Positions 51,353 through 60,365 of a DNA stretch of 64,000 nucleotides are shown one piece after another. Each line of letters opens with the position of its first letter. Position 1 is the stretch's first letter. Source of the stretch: Chloroflexota bacterium (lineage in GTDB: Bacteria; Chloroflexota; Anaerolineae; Anaerolineales; Villigracilaceae); NCBI GenBank assembly GCA_016191845.1, contig JACPVF010000016.1:186001-250000 (forward strand). Reading direction: 5' to 3'. The notes under the pieces are model-generated. The model was not told the DNA's origin and searched no databases. It saw only the letters and a program-made list of their open reading frames with translations. The translations under genes and the position numbers were made by a program.

Positions 51353-54004
51353 ATGCCTGCAACCCGCTGGCAATCCAGCCTGGGAGATTTCTTCCAATGG
51401 ATCGGTGAACTGGACGACGAAATGCTCGCGCTCTTCATGCCGTCCATGTTTGCCCGTTTCCAAAAGAAGGAAGCCGACCCCGCCAACCCCGAACCCGAAC
51501 AGCCTCAGGAGACTCCCAGGTATCCTGAGGTGTTGCCCATCCTGCCGTTGCGCGGGGTGGTTGTGTATCCCCAGACCGCTGTCCCGCTGACAGTGGGGCA
51601 GCCGCGCTCCGTCCGTTTGGTGGATGATGTCGTTGCGGGGGACAAACTGGTCGGTCTGGTGGCATCGATCAATCCCGAGTTGGAGACGCCAGGTCCGAAA
51701 GACCTGTATCGCGTCGGGACCATTGCTACGGTCCACCGCCTATTGCGCGCCCCCGATGGAACGGTCCGCCTGCTGGTGCAGGGCATGGACCGCTTCCGCT
51801 TGGGCGAGTTCGTAGGCGAGGAGCCCTACCTCAAGGCACGCATCGAACTGGCTCCCGAGCAGATCGAAGCAGGCATTGAATTGGACGCGCTGGCCCGCAA
51901 CGCCCGTGACCAATTCCAGCAGATCACGCAGATGATCCCCTCCTTCCCTGAGGAGCTGGCAGCATCCATTGCCTCGGTGGAAGATCCCCTGCAAACGGCC
52001 TATACCATCGCCAACTTCCAGCGCATCGACCTGAAGGACGCCCAGGAGATCCTCGAGATCGACTCGGCCGCCGAAAAGTTGCGCAAGTTGAATGGGCTGC
52101 TGGTGCGCGAGGCCGAGGTGCTCACGCTCGGGCAGAAGATCCAGAACGAGGCGCGCGGTGAGATCGAAAAGGTCCAGCGCGAATACTTCCTGCGCGAGCA
52201 GATGAAGGCCATCCAGAAGGAACTTGGCGAGAAGGATGAACAGGCCGCCGAGACTGAGGATTTCCGCAAGAAGATCGAAGACTCGAAGATGCCCGAGGAG
52301 GCCGACAAGCAGGCCCGCCGCGAGTTGGACCGACTCTCGCGCCTGCCGACTGCCGCCGCCGAATATGGCGTCATCCGTACCTACCTCGATTGGTTGACCT
52401 CCCTGCCGTGGTCCAAATCCACGGAGGACAATCTCGACATCCCGCACGCGCGCACCATCCTCGACAAGGACCATTACGGCCTGGAGGATGTGAAGGAACG
52501 CATCCTCGAATTCCTGGCCATCCGCAAACTGCGCATCGACCGCAAAGACGAAGTCAAAACAGAGTCTGAAGATGCCATCCGCCGCGAACGCGAAGGCGTG
52601 ATTCTGTGCTTCGTGGGGCCGCCAGGTGTGGGCAAGACCTCGCTGGGACAATCCATCGCGCGCGCCATGGGGCGCAAGTTCATCCGTGCCTCACTGGGCG
52701 GTATCCGTGACGAGGCCGAGATTCGCGGTCATCGCCGTACCTACATCGGTGCCATGCCTGGACGTGTTCTGCAAGCCCTGCGCCGTATCGAGACGCGCAA
52801 CCCCGTCTTCATGCTCGACGAAGTGGATAAGTTGACCGCCGACTTCCATGGCGACCCTGCGTCGGCCCTGCTCGAAGTACTCGACCCTGAGCAGAACAGC
52901 GAGTTCCGCGACAACTATCTCGAAGTGCCCTTCGACCTCTCGCAGGTCTTCTTCATTGCCACTGCCAACACGCTCGAAACCATCCCCGGGCCGCTGCGTG
53001 ATCGCATGGAGATCATCTTCCTTTCGGGCTATACCGAGAGCGAGAAGACCGCCATTGCCAAGGGCTACCTCATCCCGCGCCAGATCCGCGAGAACAGCCT
53101 GCACGAGGACGAGGTAACCTTTCAGGATGAGTCGCTGCAGAAGATCATCCGTGAGTACACGCGCGAAGCGGGTGTGCGCAGCCTGGAGCGCCGTATTGGC
53201 GCGATCTGTCGCAAGGTAGGCACGCGCATCGCGGAGGGGAAGGGAGGTCACTTCGATGTGACTCCTGACCTGGTGGAGGAATTGCTCGACCACCCGATCT
53301 ACCTCGGCCCCGAGGAATTGAACCAGCGCACCTCCATCCCGGGCGTGGTGCCAGGCCTGGCCTGGACCGCCTTTGGCGGCGACATCCTCTTCATCGAATC
53401 CACCTCCATGCCTGGCGGGCGCGGATTCCAGATCACGGGCTCGGTGGGCAACGTGATGCAAGAGTCGGCGCGTGCGGCGCTATCCTATGTCCGCTCGCGG
53501 GCCGGTTCGTTGGGACTTAACCCCGCCTTCTTCGAGAAGCACGACATTCACCTGCACATCCCCGCAGGCGCCCAGCCCAAGGATGGCCCCTCGGCGGGCG
53601 TGACCATGGCCACCTCATTGGTGTCGCTCATCTCGGGACGCAAGGTCAAGCCGCGGGTGGGGATGACGGGCGAGATCACGCTCAGGGGTCAGGTCCTGCC
53701 GATTGGCGGCGTCAAGGAAAAAGTCCTGGCCGCGCATCGCAATGGGTTGAGGACGGTGATCCTTCCGAAGCGTAACGAGCAGGATCTCGAGGATGTGTCC
53801 GAGGAGATCCGCACCGAGATGAAGTTTGTGCTGGCCGAGACCGTGGATGATGTGCTCAAGGCCGCGCTCGAGGCTCCCAAACCCGAACCTGAAGAGCACC
53901 ATAAAAAAGAAACCAAACCCGCTGGAAAAAAGCCAGCAGTTGAGACTAAAACCGTGAAGACGAGGGCAAAGAAGAATGCCAAAAGTTCTGCTGGCCGAAG
54001 ATGA
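51353..54004 (+). CDS. lon: ATP-dependent protease Lon
   Basis: 883 residues. The N-terminal substrate domain (~60-265) begins with [14 protein letters not shown]. The AAA+ domain has Walker [10 protein letters not shown] (~422) and Walker [10 protein letters not shown]. The protease domain has catalytic S747 in DGPSAGVTM and K788 in GGVKEKV. It degrades misfolded and regulatory proteins. About 55 residues precede the usual Lon start ([20 protein letters not shown]), and a Lys-rich tail ends the protein. The start at 51353 lacks a clear ribosome-binding site, so translational coupling to hsp20 is possible. The last 29 nt overlap the next gene. Confidence 0.96.
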   Translation: MPATRWQSSLGDFFQWIGELDDEMLALFMPSMFARFQKKEADPANPEPEQPQETPRYPEVLPILPLRGVVVYPQTAVPLTVGQPRSVRLVDDVVAGDKLVGLVASINPELETPGPKDLYRVGTIATVHRLLRAPDGTVRLLVQGMDRFRLGEFVGEEPYLKARIELAPEQIEAGIELDALARNARDQFQQITQMIPSFPEELAASIASVEDPLQTAYTIANFQRIDLKDAQEILEIDSAAEKLRKLNGLLVREAEVLTLGQKIQNEARGEIEKVQREYFLREQMKAIQKELGEKDEQAAETEDFRKKIEDSKMPEEADKQARRELDRLSRLPTAAAEYGVIRTYLDWLTSLPWSKSTEDNLDIPHARTILDKDHYGLEDVKERILEFLAIRKLRIDRKDEVKTESEDAIRREREGVILCFVGPPGVGKTSLGQSIARAMGRKFIRASLGGIRDEAEIRGHRRTYIGAMPGRVLQALRRIETRNPVFMLDEVDKLTADFHGDPASALLEVLDPEQNSEFRDNYLEVPFDLSQVFFIATANTLETIPGPLRDRMEIIFLSGYTESEKTAIAKGYLIPRQIRENSLHEDEVTFQDESLQKIIREYTREAGVRSLERRIGAICRKVGTRIAEGKGGHFDVTPDLVEELLDHPIYLGPEELNQRTSIPGVVPGLAWTAFGGDILFIESTSMPGGRGFQITGSVGNVMQESARAALSYVRSRAGSLGLNPAFFEKHDIHLHIPAGAQPKDGPSAGVTMATSLVSLISGRKVKPRVGMTGEITLRGQVLPIGGVKEKVLAAHRNGLRTVILPKRNEQDLEDVSEEIRTEMKFVLAETVDDVLKAALEAPKPEPEEHHKKETKPAGKKPAVETKTVKTRAKKNAKSSAGRR

Positions 54005-54335
54005 CGCCATCATGGTGTCGCTGTTGAAGACCCTCTTGAAAATGGAGGGTTATACCGTGGTGGCGGTGGATGCCGATGCCGACGTGCCTGCTGCCGTCCG
54101 TGCTGAGAGCCCGGATGTGTTGCTGCTCGATGTGCACCTCTCCCGCCAGGATGGGCTGGCCATCCTGGATCAGTTGCGGGCCGCGCCCGATACCCAGTCG
54201 GTGAACGTGGTCATGTCTTCGGGCATGAATTTGCGCGAGGAATGTTTGAAACGCGGGGCGAGCGATTTTCTGCTCAAACCTTACATGCCCGACGATCTCG
54301 TGACCATGCTTAAAAAGGTCATCAACCCCGCGTGA
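53976..54335 (+). CDS. Stand-alone response regulator receiver
   Basis: A 119-residue receiver: acidic pocket LLAEDDA, phosphoacceptor Asp in VLLLDVHLS, Ser in VMSSG, Lys in LLKPY. No output domain. It begins inside the last codons of lon (29-nt overlap) and its stop overlaps the GNAT start (GTGA), so it belongs to the same transcript. The cognate kinase is not adjacent. Confidence 0.9.
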   Translation: MPKVLLAEDDAIMVSLLKTLLKMEGYTVVAVDADADVPAAVRAESPDVLLLDVHLSRQDGLAILDQLRAAPDTQSVNVVMSSGMNLREECLKRGASDFLLKPYMPDDLVTMLKKVINPA

Positions 54336-54760
54336 CCATCTCGTTGCGCCCCTACCGTCACCCGCAGGACTATTTGGCTGTCCGCGCCTTGTGGGAAAGT
54401 ATGGAAAAAGGCGTGAACGTGGGCCGCTCCGACAGTCCTGAAGAAATTGCCAAGAAAGCTGCCCGTGACCCCGATCTGTTCCTGCTGGCTGAGGCTGACG
54501 GCGATCTGGTCGGCTCGATCATCGGCGGCTTCGACGGTCGGCGCGGGATGATTTATCATTTGGCCGTGAAGCGGGAATTTCGCAAGCAGGGCATCGCCGC
54601 TCAACTCATGGATGAAGTCGAATCCCGCCTGCGTACCAAGGGCTGTCTCAAGTGTTACCTGCTGGTCATGCAGGGCAATGACGAAGCGGCGCATTTTTAC
54701 GAGCGGCATGGCTGGAACGAAATGAAGACCGTGCGCTTGTTCGGCAAGGAATTCTCCTGA
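54332..54760 (+). CDS. GNAT family N-acetyltransferase
   Basis: 142 residues. The acetyl-CoA site is LAVKREFRKQGIAAQLMDEV (the R-x-x-G-I-A pattern), followed by LLVMQGNDEAAHFYERHGW typical of the RimI-like GNAT C-terminus. Substrate may be a protein N-terminus or small amine. It starts with GTG in overlap with the receiver and ends in TGATG overlap with the mog gene. Confidence 0.88.
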   Translation: MTISLRPYRHPQDYLAVRALWESMEKGVNVGRSDSPEEIAKKAARDPDLFLLAEADGDLVGSIIGGFDGRRGMIYHLAVKREFRKQGIAAQLMDEVESRLRTKGCLKCYLLVMQGNDEAAHFYERHGWNEMKTVRLFGKEFS

Positions 54761-55245
54761 TGGGAATCCGCGTTGGAATCCTCACCGCCTCCGACCGCTC
54801 CGCACGCGGGGAACGTCCCGATGCCTCGGGCCCCGCACTGGCGGACCGAGTCCGCGCCGAGGGCTGGTCGGTGGTCCAGACGGCCATCCTGCCTGATGAC
54901 CGCTCCGCGCTAGCCGAGACGATGCGCCAGTGGGCTGATAGCGGCCTGCTGGACGTGATCCTGGTCACGGGCGGGACGGGCTTTGCCCCACGTGACGTGA
55001 CTCCCGAGGCCACCCGCGATGTGATCGAGAAGGAAGCGCCAGGTCTGGCCGAGGCCATGCGTGCCGCCAGCCTGAGTATCACTCCGCATGCCATGCTCTC
55101 GCGTCTTGTGGCGGGTACCCGCGGACGGACGCTGATCCTCGACCTGCCTGGCAGTCCCAAAGGCGCGGTCGAAAATTTGCAGGTGGTCCTGCCTGTTTTG
55201 GAGCATGCCATCCATCTGCTGCGCGACGAGGACGCAGGGCATTAG
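54760..55245 (+). CDS. mog: Molybdopterin adenylyltransferase (MogA/MoaB-like)
   Basis: 161 residues. Signature blocks GGTGFAPRDVTPEAT and LPGSPKGAVENL bind molybdopterin. It adenylates molybdopterin before metal insertion. No other moa/moe genes are in the window. It shares one base with the GNAT stop codon, completing a lon - receiver - GNAT - mog chain. Confidence 0.92.
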   Translation: MGIRVGILTASDRSARGERPDASGPALADRVRAEGWSVVQTAILPDDRSALAETMRQWADSGLLDVILVTGGTGFAPRDVTPEATRDVIEKEAPGLAEAMRAASLSITPHAMLSRLVAGTRGRTLILDLPGSPKGAVENLQVVLPVLEHAIHLLRDEDAGH

Positions 55246-55271
55246 CCTTGCCTTCCCTGCTAACCTTGGGC

Positions 55272-55277
55272 TATAAT
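55272..55277 (+). promoter_or_regulatory. -10 box upstream of efp
   Basis: TATAAT about 38 nt before the efp ATG, with ATAAGGAAAG as the ribosome-binding site. Confidence 0.65.
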
Positions 55278-55314
55278 CCGCCCGTTTGCAACTTCACCAG
55301 ATAAGGAAAGAACC

Positions 55315-55872
55315 ATGATCGACGTAAACGAACTTCGCAAAGGCGTTACTTTTGAAATGGACGGCACCCTCTACAAAGTGCTGGATTACAGTCACAACAA
55401 GACGGGCCGTGGCAACGCCAACATCCGCATCAAGGCCCGCAACCTGTTGACAGGTGCCAACATCGAGCGCACCTTCTCCTCGGGCCAGTCTGTGCAGGAT
55501 GTGCGTCTCGACTTCCACAATGTCCAGTACCTGTACACTGACGGTGAGTTCTATCACTTCATGGACAACGAGACCTTCGAGCAGCCTGCCATCAAGGCGG
55601 ACATGCTGGGCGACGATGCGCTCTACCTCATCCCTGAGATGGAGGTCAAGTTGACCTTCTACAAGGGCGAGCCGCTCGACATCGAATTGCCCACTTCCGT
55701 GGACCTGGAAGTGACCGAGGCTGAAATGGCCATCCGTGGCGACACCGCTACAGGCGTGACCAAGAAGGTCACCACCAACACGGGCCTGCAGGTGCAATGC
55801 CCGCAGTTCGTCAAGGTCGGTGACAAGATCCGCGTCGATACCCGCACGGGCGAATACGTCACCCGCGTATAA
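55315..55872 (+). CDS. efp: Translation elongation factor P
   Basis: 185 residues, full length, three OB-like domains. EF-P rescues ribosomes stalled at polyproline. The modified tip, usually Lys34 in PGKGGA, is Arg32 here (NKTGRGNA), the residue and position used by arginine-rhamnosylated EF-P (EarP type). No earP or lysine-modification gene (epmA/epmB) is in the window. The C-terminal signature GDKIRVDTRTGEYVTRV is complete. It has its own promoter and terminator. Confidence 0.95.
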   Translation: MIDVNELRKGVTFEMDGTLYKVLDYSHNKTGRGNANIRIKARNLLTGANIERTFSSGQSVQDVRLDFHNVQYLYTDGEFYHFMDNETFEQPAIKADMLGDDALYLIPEMEVKLTFYKGEPLDIELPTSVDLEVTEAEMAIRGDTATGVTKKVTTNTGLQVQCPQFVKVGDKIRVDTRTGEYVTRV

Positions 55873-55882
55873 TGATTTCATC

Positions 55883-55915
55883 AGGTGACAGCCACCACTC
55901 GGGTGACTGTCACCT
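55883..55915 (+). terminator. Terminator of efp
   Basis: AGGTGACAG / CTGTCACCT, 9-bp stem, followed by TTTTCT. Confidence 0.8.
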
Positions 55916-55932
55916 TTTCTAAAAGAGACTCC

Positions 55933-56262
55933 ATGCGCACTCCTGCCGGCAAAGAATGTTCGTATTTCTTCGGGGACTATTACCGTGGCCGCAATGTCGA
56001 AGAGTGCCGCCTGCTCAAAGCCTCCAATGAGCAGTGGACGCCCGACCTGTGCAAGACCTGTCCCGTGCCGTCCATCGAGATGGCGAATGCCTGTCAGTTC
56101 ATGCGCCTGCGCGGCACGGTCAACCGTCCGTTGACGGCCCTGTTGCAGCGGCGGGTGCAGGTCACGGCCTACTGTGAGAAGTCCCATCGGGATGTGGCTG
56201 AGCCGCACGTCGGCTGCGGCGAGTGTCACGGGTTGCCCTTCCAATTCAAGATCAAAGAATAG
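55933..56262 (+). CDS. Cys-rich small protein, probable metal/FeS binding
   Basis: 109 residues with eight cysteines: KECSYF, VEECRLL, DLCKTCPVP, NACQFM, TAYCEKSH, and CGECHG at the end. The last four (CKTC / CGEC type) could bind zinc or an iron-sulfur cluster. Basic N- and C-termini. No family recognised. It precedes the HAD-DinB gene by 2 nt, so the two are probably co-expressed. Confidence 0.75.
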   Translation: MRTPAGKECSYFFGDYYRGRNVEECRLLKASNEQWTPDLCKTCPVPSIEMANACQFMRLRGTVNRPLTALLQRRVQVTAYCEKSHRDVAEPHVGCGECHGLPFQFKIKE

Positions 56263-56264
56263 CC

Positions 56265-57458
56265 ATGCTTACATTACTGCTCGATCTGGACGACACCCTG
56301 TTGGACACCAACATGGATGCCTTCATCCCTGCCTATTTTCAGGCACTCTCGTCGCACATGGCCTCCCGTGTGGCCCCTGAGATGATGCTGCCCGCGCTCG
56401 TCTCGGGCACGCGTGCCATGATGGCCAGCGAGGACCCGTCCCGCACCCTGCGGGAGGTCTTCAATGAGAAATTCTTTCCCAAGTTGGGCGTCGATGGACG
56501 CGAACTTGGCACGGTGATCGACCAGTTTTACGACGAGGTCTTCCCCAATCTTGGTGCATTGACGGGCAAGCGCCCTGAGGCAGTTGACCTGGTTAAATGG
56601 GCCTTTTCCAAGGGTTATCGCGTAGCCGTCGCTACCGACCCTTTCTTTCCGCGCAAGGCCACCCTGCATCGCCTGCGCTTTGCCGACCTGGCCCCCGAAG
56701 CCTACGATTTCGCACTGATCTCCTCCTACGAAACTTTTCACTTCACGAAATCACACCCCATGTATTTTGCCGAATTTCTCGGCCGCCTGGGTTGGCCCGA
56801 GGGACCCGTGTTGATGGTGGGTAACGACGCCGAGCGCGACCTGGCCCCCGCACGCACCCTGGGTCTGCCGACCTTCTGGGTTAACGGTGACGTGCCCAAG
56901 GTGGAGGATCCCGCTTCGACGGGGCGCGGCTCCCTGGCGGATCTGCGCGCCTGGCTTGAGGCGGTGGACGTTAAGACCCTCGAAGCAGATTTCAGCTCGA
57001 TAGGCGCCATCCTGGCCTTGATGACCTCCACACCCGCAACGATTGCATCCCTGCTCGAGGAAGCTCCCGCTTCTGCCTGGACCTCGCGGCCTGCTCCCGC
57101 TGAGTGGGCGTTGACCGAAGTCCTGTGCCATCTCCGTGACACCGAGCGTGAAGTCAACCAGCCGCGCCTTGAACGCCTGCTCGAAGAGACTGAGCCTTTC
57201 ATCCCTTCGCGCAACACAGATGCCTGGGCTGAGGAGCGCAATTATCTTGCGCAGGATGGTCGTGCTGCTTTTTCGGAATTCCTGGCTGCGCGGCTCGAGA
57301 CCCTGGCAACGCTCAAGGCGCTCACCGAAGCGGATTGGGCGCGCAAAGCCCGCCACTCGATCTTTGGTCCGACCACGCTGCAGGAGTTGGTCGGTTTCAT
57401 GTCCACCCACGACCGCATTCACATCCAACAGATGTGGAAACTGATCCACCCTGCGTAA
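56265..57458 (+). CDS. HAD hydrolase - DinB fusion protein
   Basis: 397 residues. Residues 1-~230 are a HAD phosphatase: LLLDLDDTLLDTN (Asp nucleophile), VAVATDPFF, and LMVGNDAERDLAPAR. Residues ~245-397 are a DinB-like four-helix domain with the metal histidines in CHLRDTEREV and HDRIHIQQM. DinB proteins are often metal-dependent transferases or hydrolases, some thiol-dependent. Fusion to a HAD domain is uncommon and suggests sequential chemistry on one substrate, but the substrate is unknown. The ATG at 56265 follows the Cys-rich gene. Confidence 0.87.
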   Translation: MLTLLLDLDDTLLDTNMDAFIPAYFQALSSHMASRVAPEMMLPALVSGTRAMMASEDPSRTLREVFNEKFFPKLGVDGRELGTVIDQFYDEVFPNLGALTGKRPEAVDLVKWAFSKGYRVAVATDPFFPRKATLHRLRFADLAPEAYDFALISSYETFHFTKSHPMYFAEFLGRLGWPEGPVLMVGNDAERDLAPARTLGLPTFWVNGDVPKVEDPASTGRGSLADLRAWLEAVDVKTLEADFSSIGAILALMTSTPATIASLLEEAPASAWTSRPAPAEWALTEVLCHLRDTEREVNQPRLERLLEETEPFIPSRNTDAWAEERNYLAQDGRAAFSEFLAARLETLATLKALTEADWARKARHSIFGPTTLQELVGFMSTHDRIHIQQMWKLIHPA

Positions 57459-57464
57459 TTTATT

Positions 57465-57487
57465 GGGGCGATCCATCGGATCGCCCC
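57465..57487 (+). terminator. Terminator of the HAD-DinB gene
   Basis: GGGGCGATCC / GGATCGCCCC, 10-bp stem with 3-nt loop; the T-run is short. Confidence 0.7.
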
Positions 57488-57534
57488 TTACATTTCACGC
57501 GGTGCACACCGCATCGCTTTTCGGTAAGCCGTGT

Positions 57535-57576
57535 TATAACTTCCTGTAATCTGTGGGACAAGAGGACCTCTTGTCC
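57535..57576 (+). promoter_or_regulatory. fabF promoter -10 box and leader palindrome
   Basis: TATAAC at 57535-57540 is a likely -10 box. GGACAAGAGGACCTCTTGTCC at 57556-57576 is a near-perfect 21-nt palindrome, about +9 of the transcript. It could be an operator for a fatty-acid regulator or a leader hairpin. Then comes AGGAGAAG as the ribosome-binding site. Confidence 0.5.
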
Positions 57577-57598
57577 TGCACTTTTAATAGGAGAAGCA

Positions 57599-58837
57599 AT
57601 GCAGAGAAAAGTTGTGGTGACAGGCTTGGGATGTGTCAGCCCATTGGGCAACAACATGAACGACACCTGGACAGCCCTGCTGGCGGGCAAGTCGGGCGCA
57701 GCTCCCATTACCTTATTCGATGCCAGCAAGCACAAGACGCGCTTTGCAGCCGAGGTAAAAGGTTTCGACGCTGCAGGGATATTTGGTGCACGCGAAGCGC
57801 GCAAAATGGATCGCTATACCCAGTTCGCCACCGCCGCCACCCTGGAAGCGCTGACTCATGCAGGCTTTACTGTGGATGAATCGAACCGCGATCGCGTGGG
57901 TATCTTGATCGGTACGGGCATCGGCGGTATTGGCACGTTGCTGGAACAGGCCGAGGTCCTGCGCGAGCGCGGACCCGAGCGAGTCAGCCCCTTCCTTGTC
58001 CCGATGATGATCTCTGATAGCGCGGCGGGTATGATCGCCATCCGCGTGGGTGCGCGCGGTCCCAACATGGCGGTCGCCACGGCTTGCGCCACAGGCACGA
58101 ACGCCCTGGGCGAGGCAGCCGCCATCATTCGCCGCGGGGCTGCAGATGTGATGATTGCAGGTGGAGCTGAGGCGGCCATCGTCTCATTGGCGATGGCGGG
58201 TATGAACGTGATGGGGGCGCTTTCCACCCGCAACGAGTCGCCCGAGACGGCTTCCCGTCCGTTCGACAAGGAGCGCGACGGCTTTGTGATGGCTGAAGGC
58301 GCGGGCGTCTTGATCCTCGAAGAGGAGGAACATGCCAGAGCCCGCGGCGCGCGCATCTTGTGTGAGTTCAAGGGGTACGGCACCACCGACGACGCGCATC
58401 ATATCTCCGCGCCCGCCGAGAACGGTGCGGGGGCGGCCCTCTCGATGAGCCTGGCCCTGCAGGATGCAGGCCTGAAGCCCGAGGATATCGGTTATATCAA
58501 TGCCCACGGCACATCCACACCATTGAATGATAAGAGCGAGACTGCTGCCATCAAGACCGTCTTTGGCGAGCATGCCTATCGCGTGGCGATCTCCTCGACC
58601 AAGTCGATGACGGGGCATATGCTGGGTGCTTCGGGCGCGGTGGAGGCGGCAGCCTGCGTCAAGGTGTTCGAACACAATATCCTGCCGCCCACGGTGCATT
58701 ACTCCACGCCCGACCCTGAATGTGACCTGGACTACGTGCCGAACCAACCCCGCGCGGCCCAGCCCGAACACGTCATGTCCAATTCCTTCGGCTTCGGCGG
58801 ACATAACGCCACGTTGATCCTGAGCCGATACAAATAG
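57599..58837 (+). CDS. fabF: Beta-ketoacyl-ACP synthase II
   Basis: 412 residues, condensing enzyme of fatty-acid elongation. Catalytic Cys163 is in ATACATGTNALGEA, with histidines in NAHGTSTPLND and SMTGHMLGASGAVE. The N-terminus QRKVVVTGLGCVSPLG matches the family exactly, so the in-frame upstream extension is rejected. It is followed by fabH after a repeat element; the two enzymes act in initiation and elongation of the same pathway. Confidence 0.96.
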   Translation: MQRKVVVTGLGCVSPLGNNMNDTWTALLAGKSGAAPITLFDASKHKTRFAAEVKGFDAAGIFGAREARKMDRYTQFATAATLEALTHAGFTVDESNRDRVGILIGTGIGGIGTLLEQAEVLRERGPERVSPFLVPMMISDSAAGMIAIRVGARGPNMAVATACATGTNALGEAAAIIRRGAADVMIAGGAEAAIVSLAMAGMNVMGALSTRNESPETASRPFDKERDGFVMAEGAGVLILEEEEHARARGARILCEFKGYGTTDDAHHISAPAENGAGAALSMSLALQDAGLKPEDIGYINAHGTSTPLNDKSETAAIKTVFGEHAYRVAISSTKSMTGHMLGASGAVEAAACVKVFEHNILPPTVHYSTPDPECDLDYVPNQPRAAQPEHVMSNSFGFGGHNATLILSRYK

Positions 58838-58839
58838 TT

Positions 58840-58930
58840 GTCATGTGATGAGGGCGGCGTTCTTCCGCCTGAGGTAATCTCTCGCAAAGACGGGAGATTG
58901 CTTCGCCGAAAAAATGCGGCTCGAAATGAC
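58840..58930. repeat. Dispersed inverted repeat, copy C (degraded)
   Basis: GTCATGTGATGAG ... GGGAGATTGCTTCGCCG ... CTCGAAATGAC, the same family as 22952-23030 but with a different centre. It lies between fabF and fabH. Confidence 0.65.
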
Positions 58931-58947
58931 AAGATTCAGAGGTGTTT

Positions 58948-60051
58948 ATGCCGTTTGCACATATCACGGGTTGGGGCATGTCGGTCCCCGAGCCGGTGCT
59001 GACCAACGATGACCTGTCGAAGATGGTGGATACCAACGACCAGTGGATCCGCGAACGGACGGGCATCCGCGAGCGCCATATCGCCCGCGAGAATCAGTTC
59101 CCGTCCACGCTGGGGGCCGAAGCGGCGCTCAAGGCGTTGGAGGTGGCCAACGTCCAACCGACGGATGTGGACCTGATCATCTGCGCCACGTCCTCGCCCG
59201 AGCACATCTTCCCCGCCACAGCCTGCCTGATCCAGGATCTGATCGGCGCGGACAAGGCGGGCGCTTTCGATCTTTCGGCGGCGTGCTCTGGCTTTATTTA
59301 TGCTCTCAACATGGCGGCCCAGTCCATCCGCAGCGGGTCGATCAAGACCGCGCTGGTGATCGGCACGGAGACGCTTTCGCGTTTCGTCAACTGGAAGGAC
59401 CGCAACACCTGCATCCTTTTCGGGGATGGAGCGGGAGCCTTTGTGCTGCAGGCCAGCGAACGGCCTGGGGGCGTGCTCTCGGCTGTGATGCGCTCGGACG
59501 GTTCGGGCGGGGACCTGCTCTCGATCCCCGCAGGCGGAAGCCGCCATCCCGCCACCGAGGCAGCCATCCATGCGGGCAGCCAGTACATCCACATGGACGG
59601 GCGGGAGGTCTTCCGCTTTGCCACGCGCGTAATGGCGTCCTCGACCAAGGAGGCGCTCGACGCGGCGGGCCTGACCGTCGACCAGATCCAGCATATCGTG
59701 CCTCATCAGGCCAATATCCGCATCATCGAGGCGGCCGCGCGCGGACTTAAGCTCCCGATGGACAAGTTCGTCGTCAACCTGGAGCGCTACGGCAACACAT
59801 CCACGGCCTCGATCCCCATTGCGACGGCGGAAGCGGTGACAAGCGGGCGCATCAAGCCTGGCGACAAACTGGTGATGGTGGGATTCGGCGGCGGCTTGAC
59901 CTGGGGCGCCCTGGCCGCTGAGTGGACGGGTCCGCTGCCCTCGGAGCGTAAGGTGAAGCCGCAGAAGGGATCGGCCCTGCGCCGTGCGCGTTCGTTCCTA
60001 CGCCGCGTGTTGCGCTTCATTGACGGGCTGCTCTCGCCGCGCGAGTTGTAA
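58948..60051 (+). CDS. fabH: Beta-ketoacyl-ACP synthase III
   Basis: 367 residues. Catalytic triad: Cys113 in FDLSAACSGF, His in IVPHQANIRIIEAAARG, and Asn in YGNTSTASIP. It condenses acetyl-CoA (or a branched acyl-CoA) with malonyl-ACP to start fatty-acid synthesis. About 40 residues extend past the usual end (SERKVKPQKGSALRRARSFL), basic and amphipathic, perhaps for membrane or protein contact. The ATG at 58948 has AGAGGTG upstream; a GTG two codons earlier is possible. Confidence 0.95.
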   Translation: MPFAHITGWGMSVPEPVLTNDDLSKMVDTNDQWIRERTGIRERHIARENQFPSTLGAEAALKALEVANVQPTDVDLIICATSSPEHIFPATACLIQDLIGADKAGAFDLSAACSGFIYALNMAAQSIRSGSIKTALVIGTETLSRFVNWKDRNTCILFGDGAGAFVLQASERPGGVLSAVMRSDGSGGDLLSIPAGGSRHPATEAAIHAGSQYIHMDGREVFRFATRVMASSTKEALDAAGLTVDQIQHIVPHQANIRIIEAAARGLKLPMDKFVVNLERYGNTSTASIPIATAEAVTSGRIKPGDKLVMVGFGGGLTWGALAAEWTGPLPSERKVKPQKGSALRRARSFLRRVLRFIDGLLSPREL

Positions 60052-60123
60052 GCATACCCAATTCAGTCCCTTTGTGGTAAAGTTGCGGCTGGCTGAAGGC
60101 AAGCCATATGCAAAGGAGAAAAC

Positions 60124-60309
60124 ATGTTGTTTCGTGATTTTGGTATTCCCGAATTACTGATCATCCTGGTGATCGTGATCCTTTTGTTCGGACCAGGTCG
60201 CATTGGCAAGATCGCTGGTGAACTGGGCAAGGGCATCCGCTCCTTCCGCGAGGGAATCAGCAAGGACGATGAGAAAAAGGACGAAGAGAAGAAGGAAGAG
60301 GATAAATAA
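60124..60309 (+). CDS. tatA: Twin-arginine translocase subunit TatA/E
   Basis: 61 residues. One short TM helix (ELLIILVIVILLF), the FGPGRIGKIAGELGKGIRSFREG amphipathic helix, and an acidic/basic C-terminal tail (DDEKKDEEKKEED). It forms the pore of the Tat pathway that exports folded proteins. tatC is not in the window. A strong AAAGGAG site and a terminator directly after the stop make it a single-gene unit. Confidence 0.93.
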   Translation: MLFRDFGIPELLIILVIVILLFGPGRIGKIAGELGKGIRSFREGISKDDEKKDEEKKEEDK

Positions 60310-60337
60310 AAAGAGACCCCGAAAGGGGTCTCTTTTT
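60308..60337. terminator. Bidirectional terminator after tatA
   Basis: AAAAAGAGACCCC / GGGGTCTCTTTTT with a GAAA loop, 13-bp stem, A-run left and T-run right. It serves tatA and the converging cupin gene. Confidence 0.92.
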
Positions 60338-60365
60338 GATCTGGAAGACCAGTTTGCAACTGTTT

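Noticed and set aside
57335-57598. N-terminal extension of FabF
   Set aside because: The extension overlaps the HAD-DinB gene end, its terminator and the fabF promoter; the conserved start is at 57599.
59043-59750. Plus-strand frame of 235 codons inside fabH
   Set aside because: Out-of-frame shadow of fabH with Arg/Pro/Gly-rich product.
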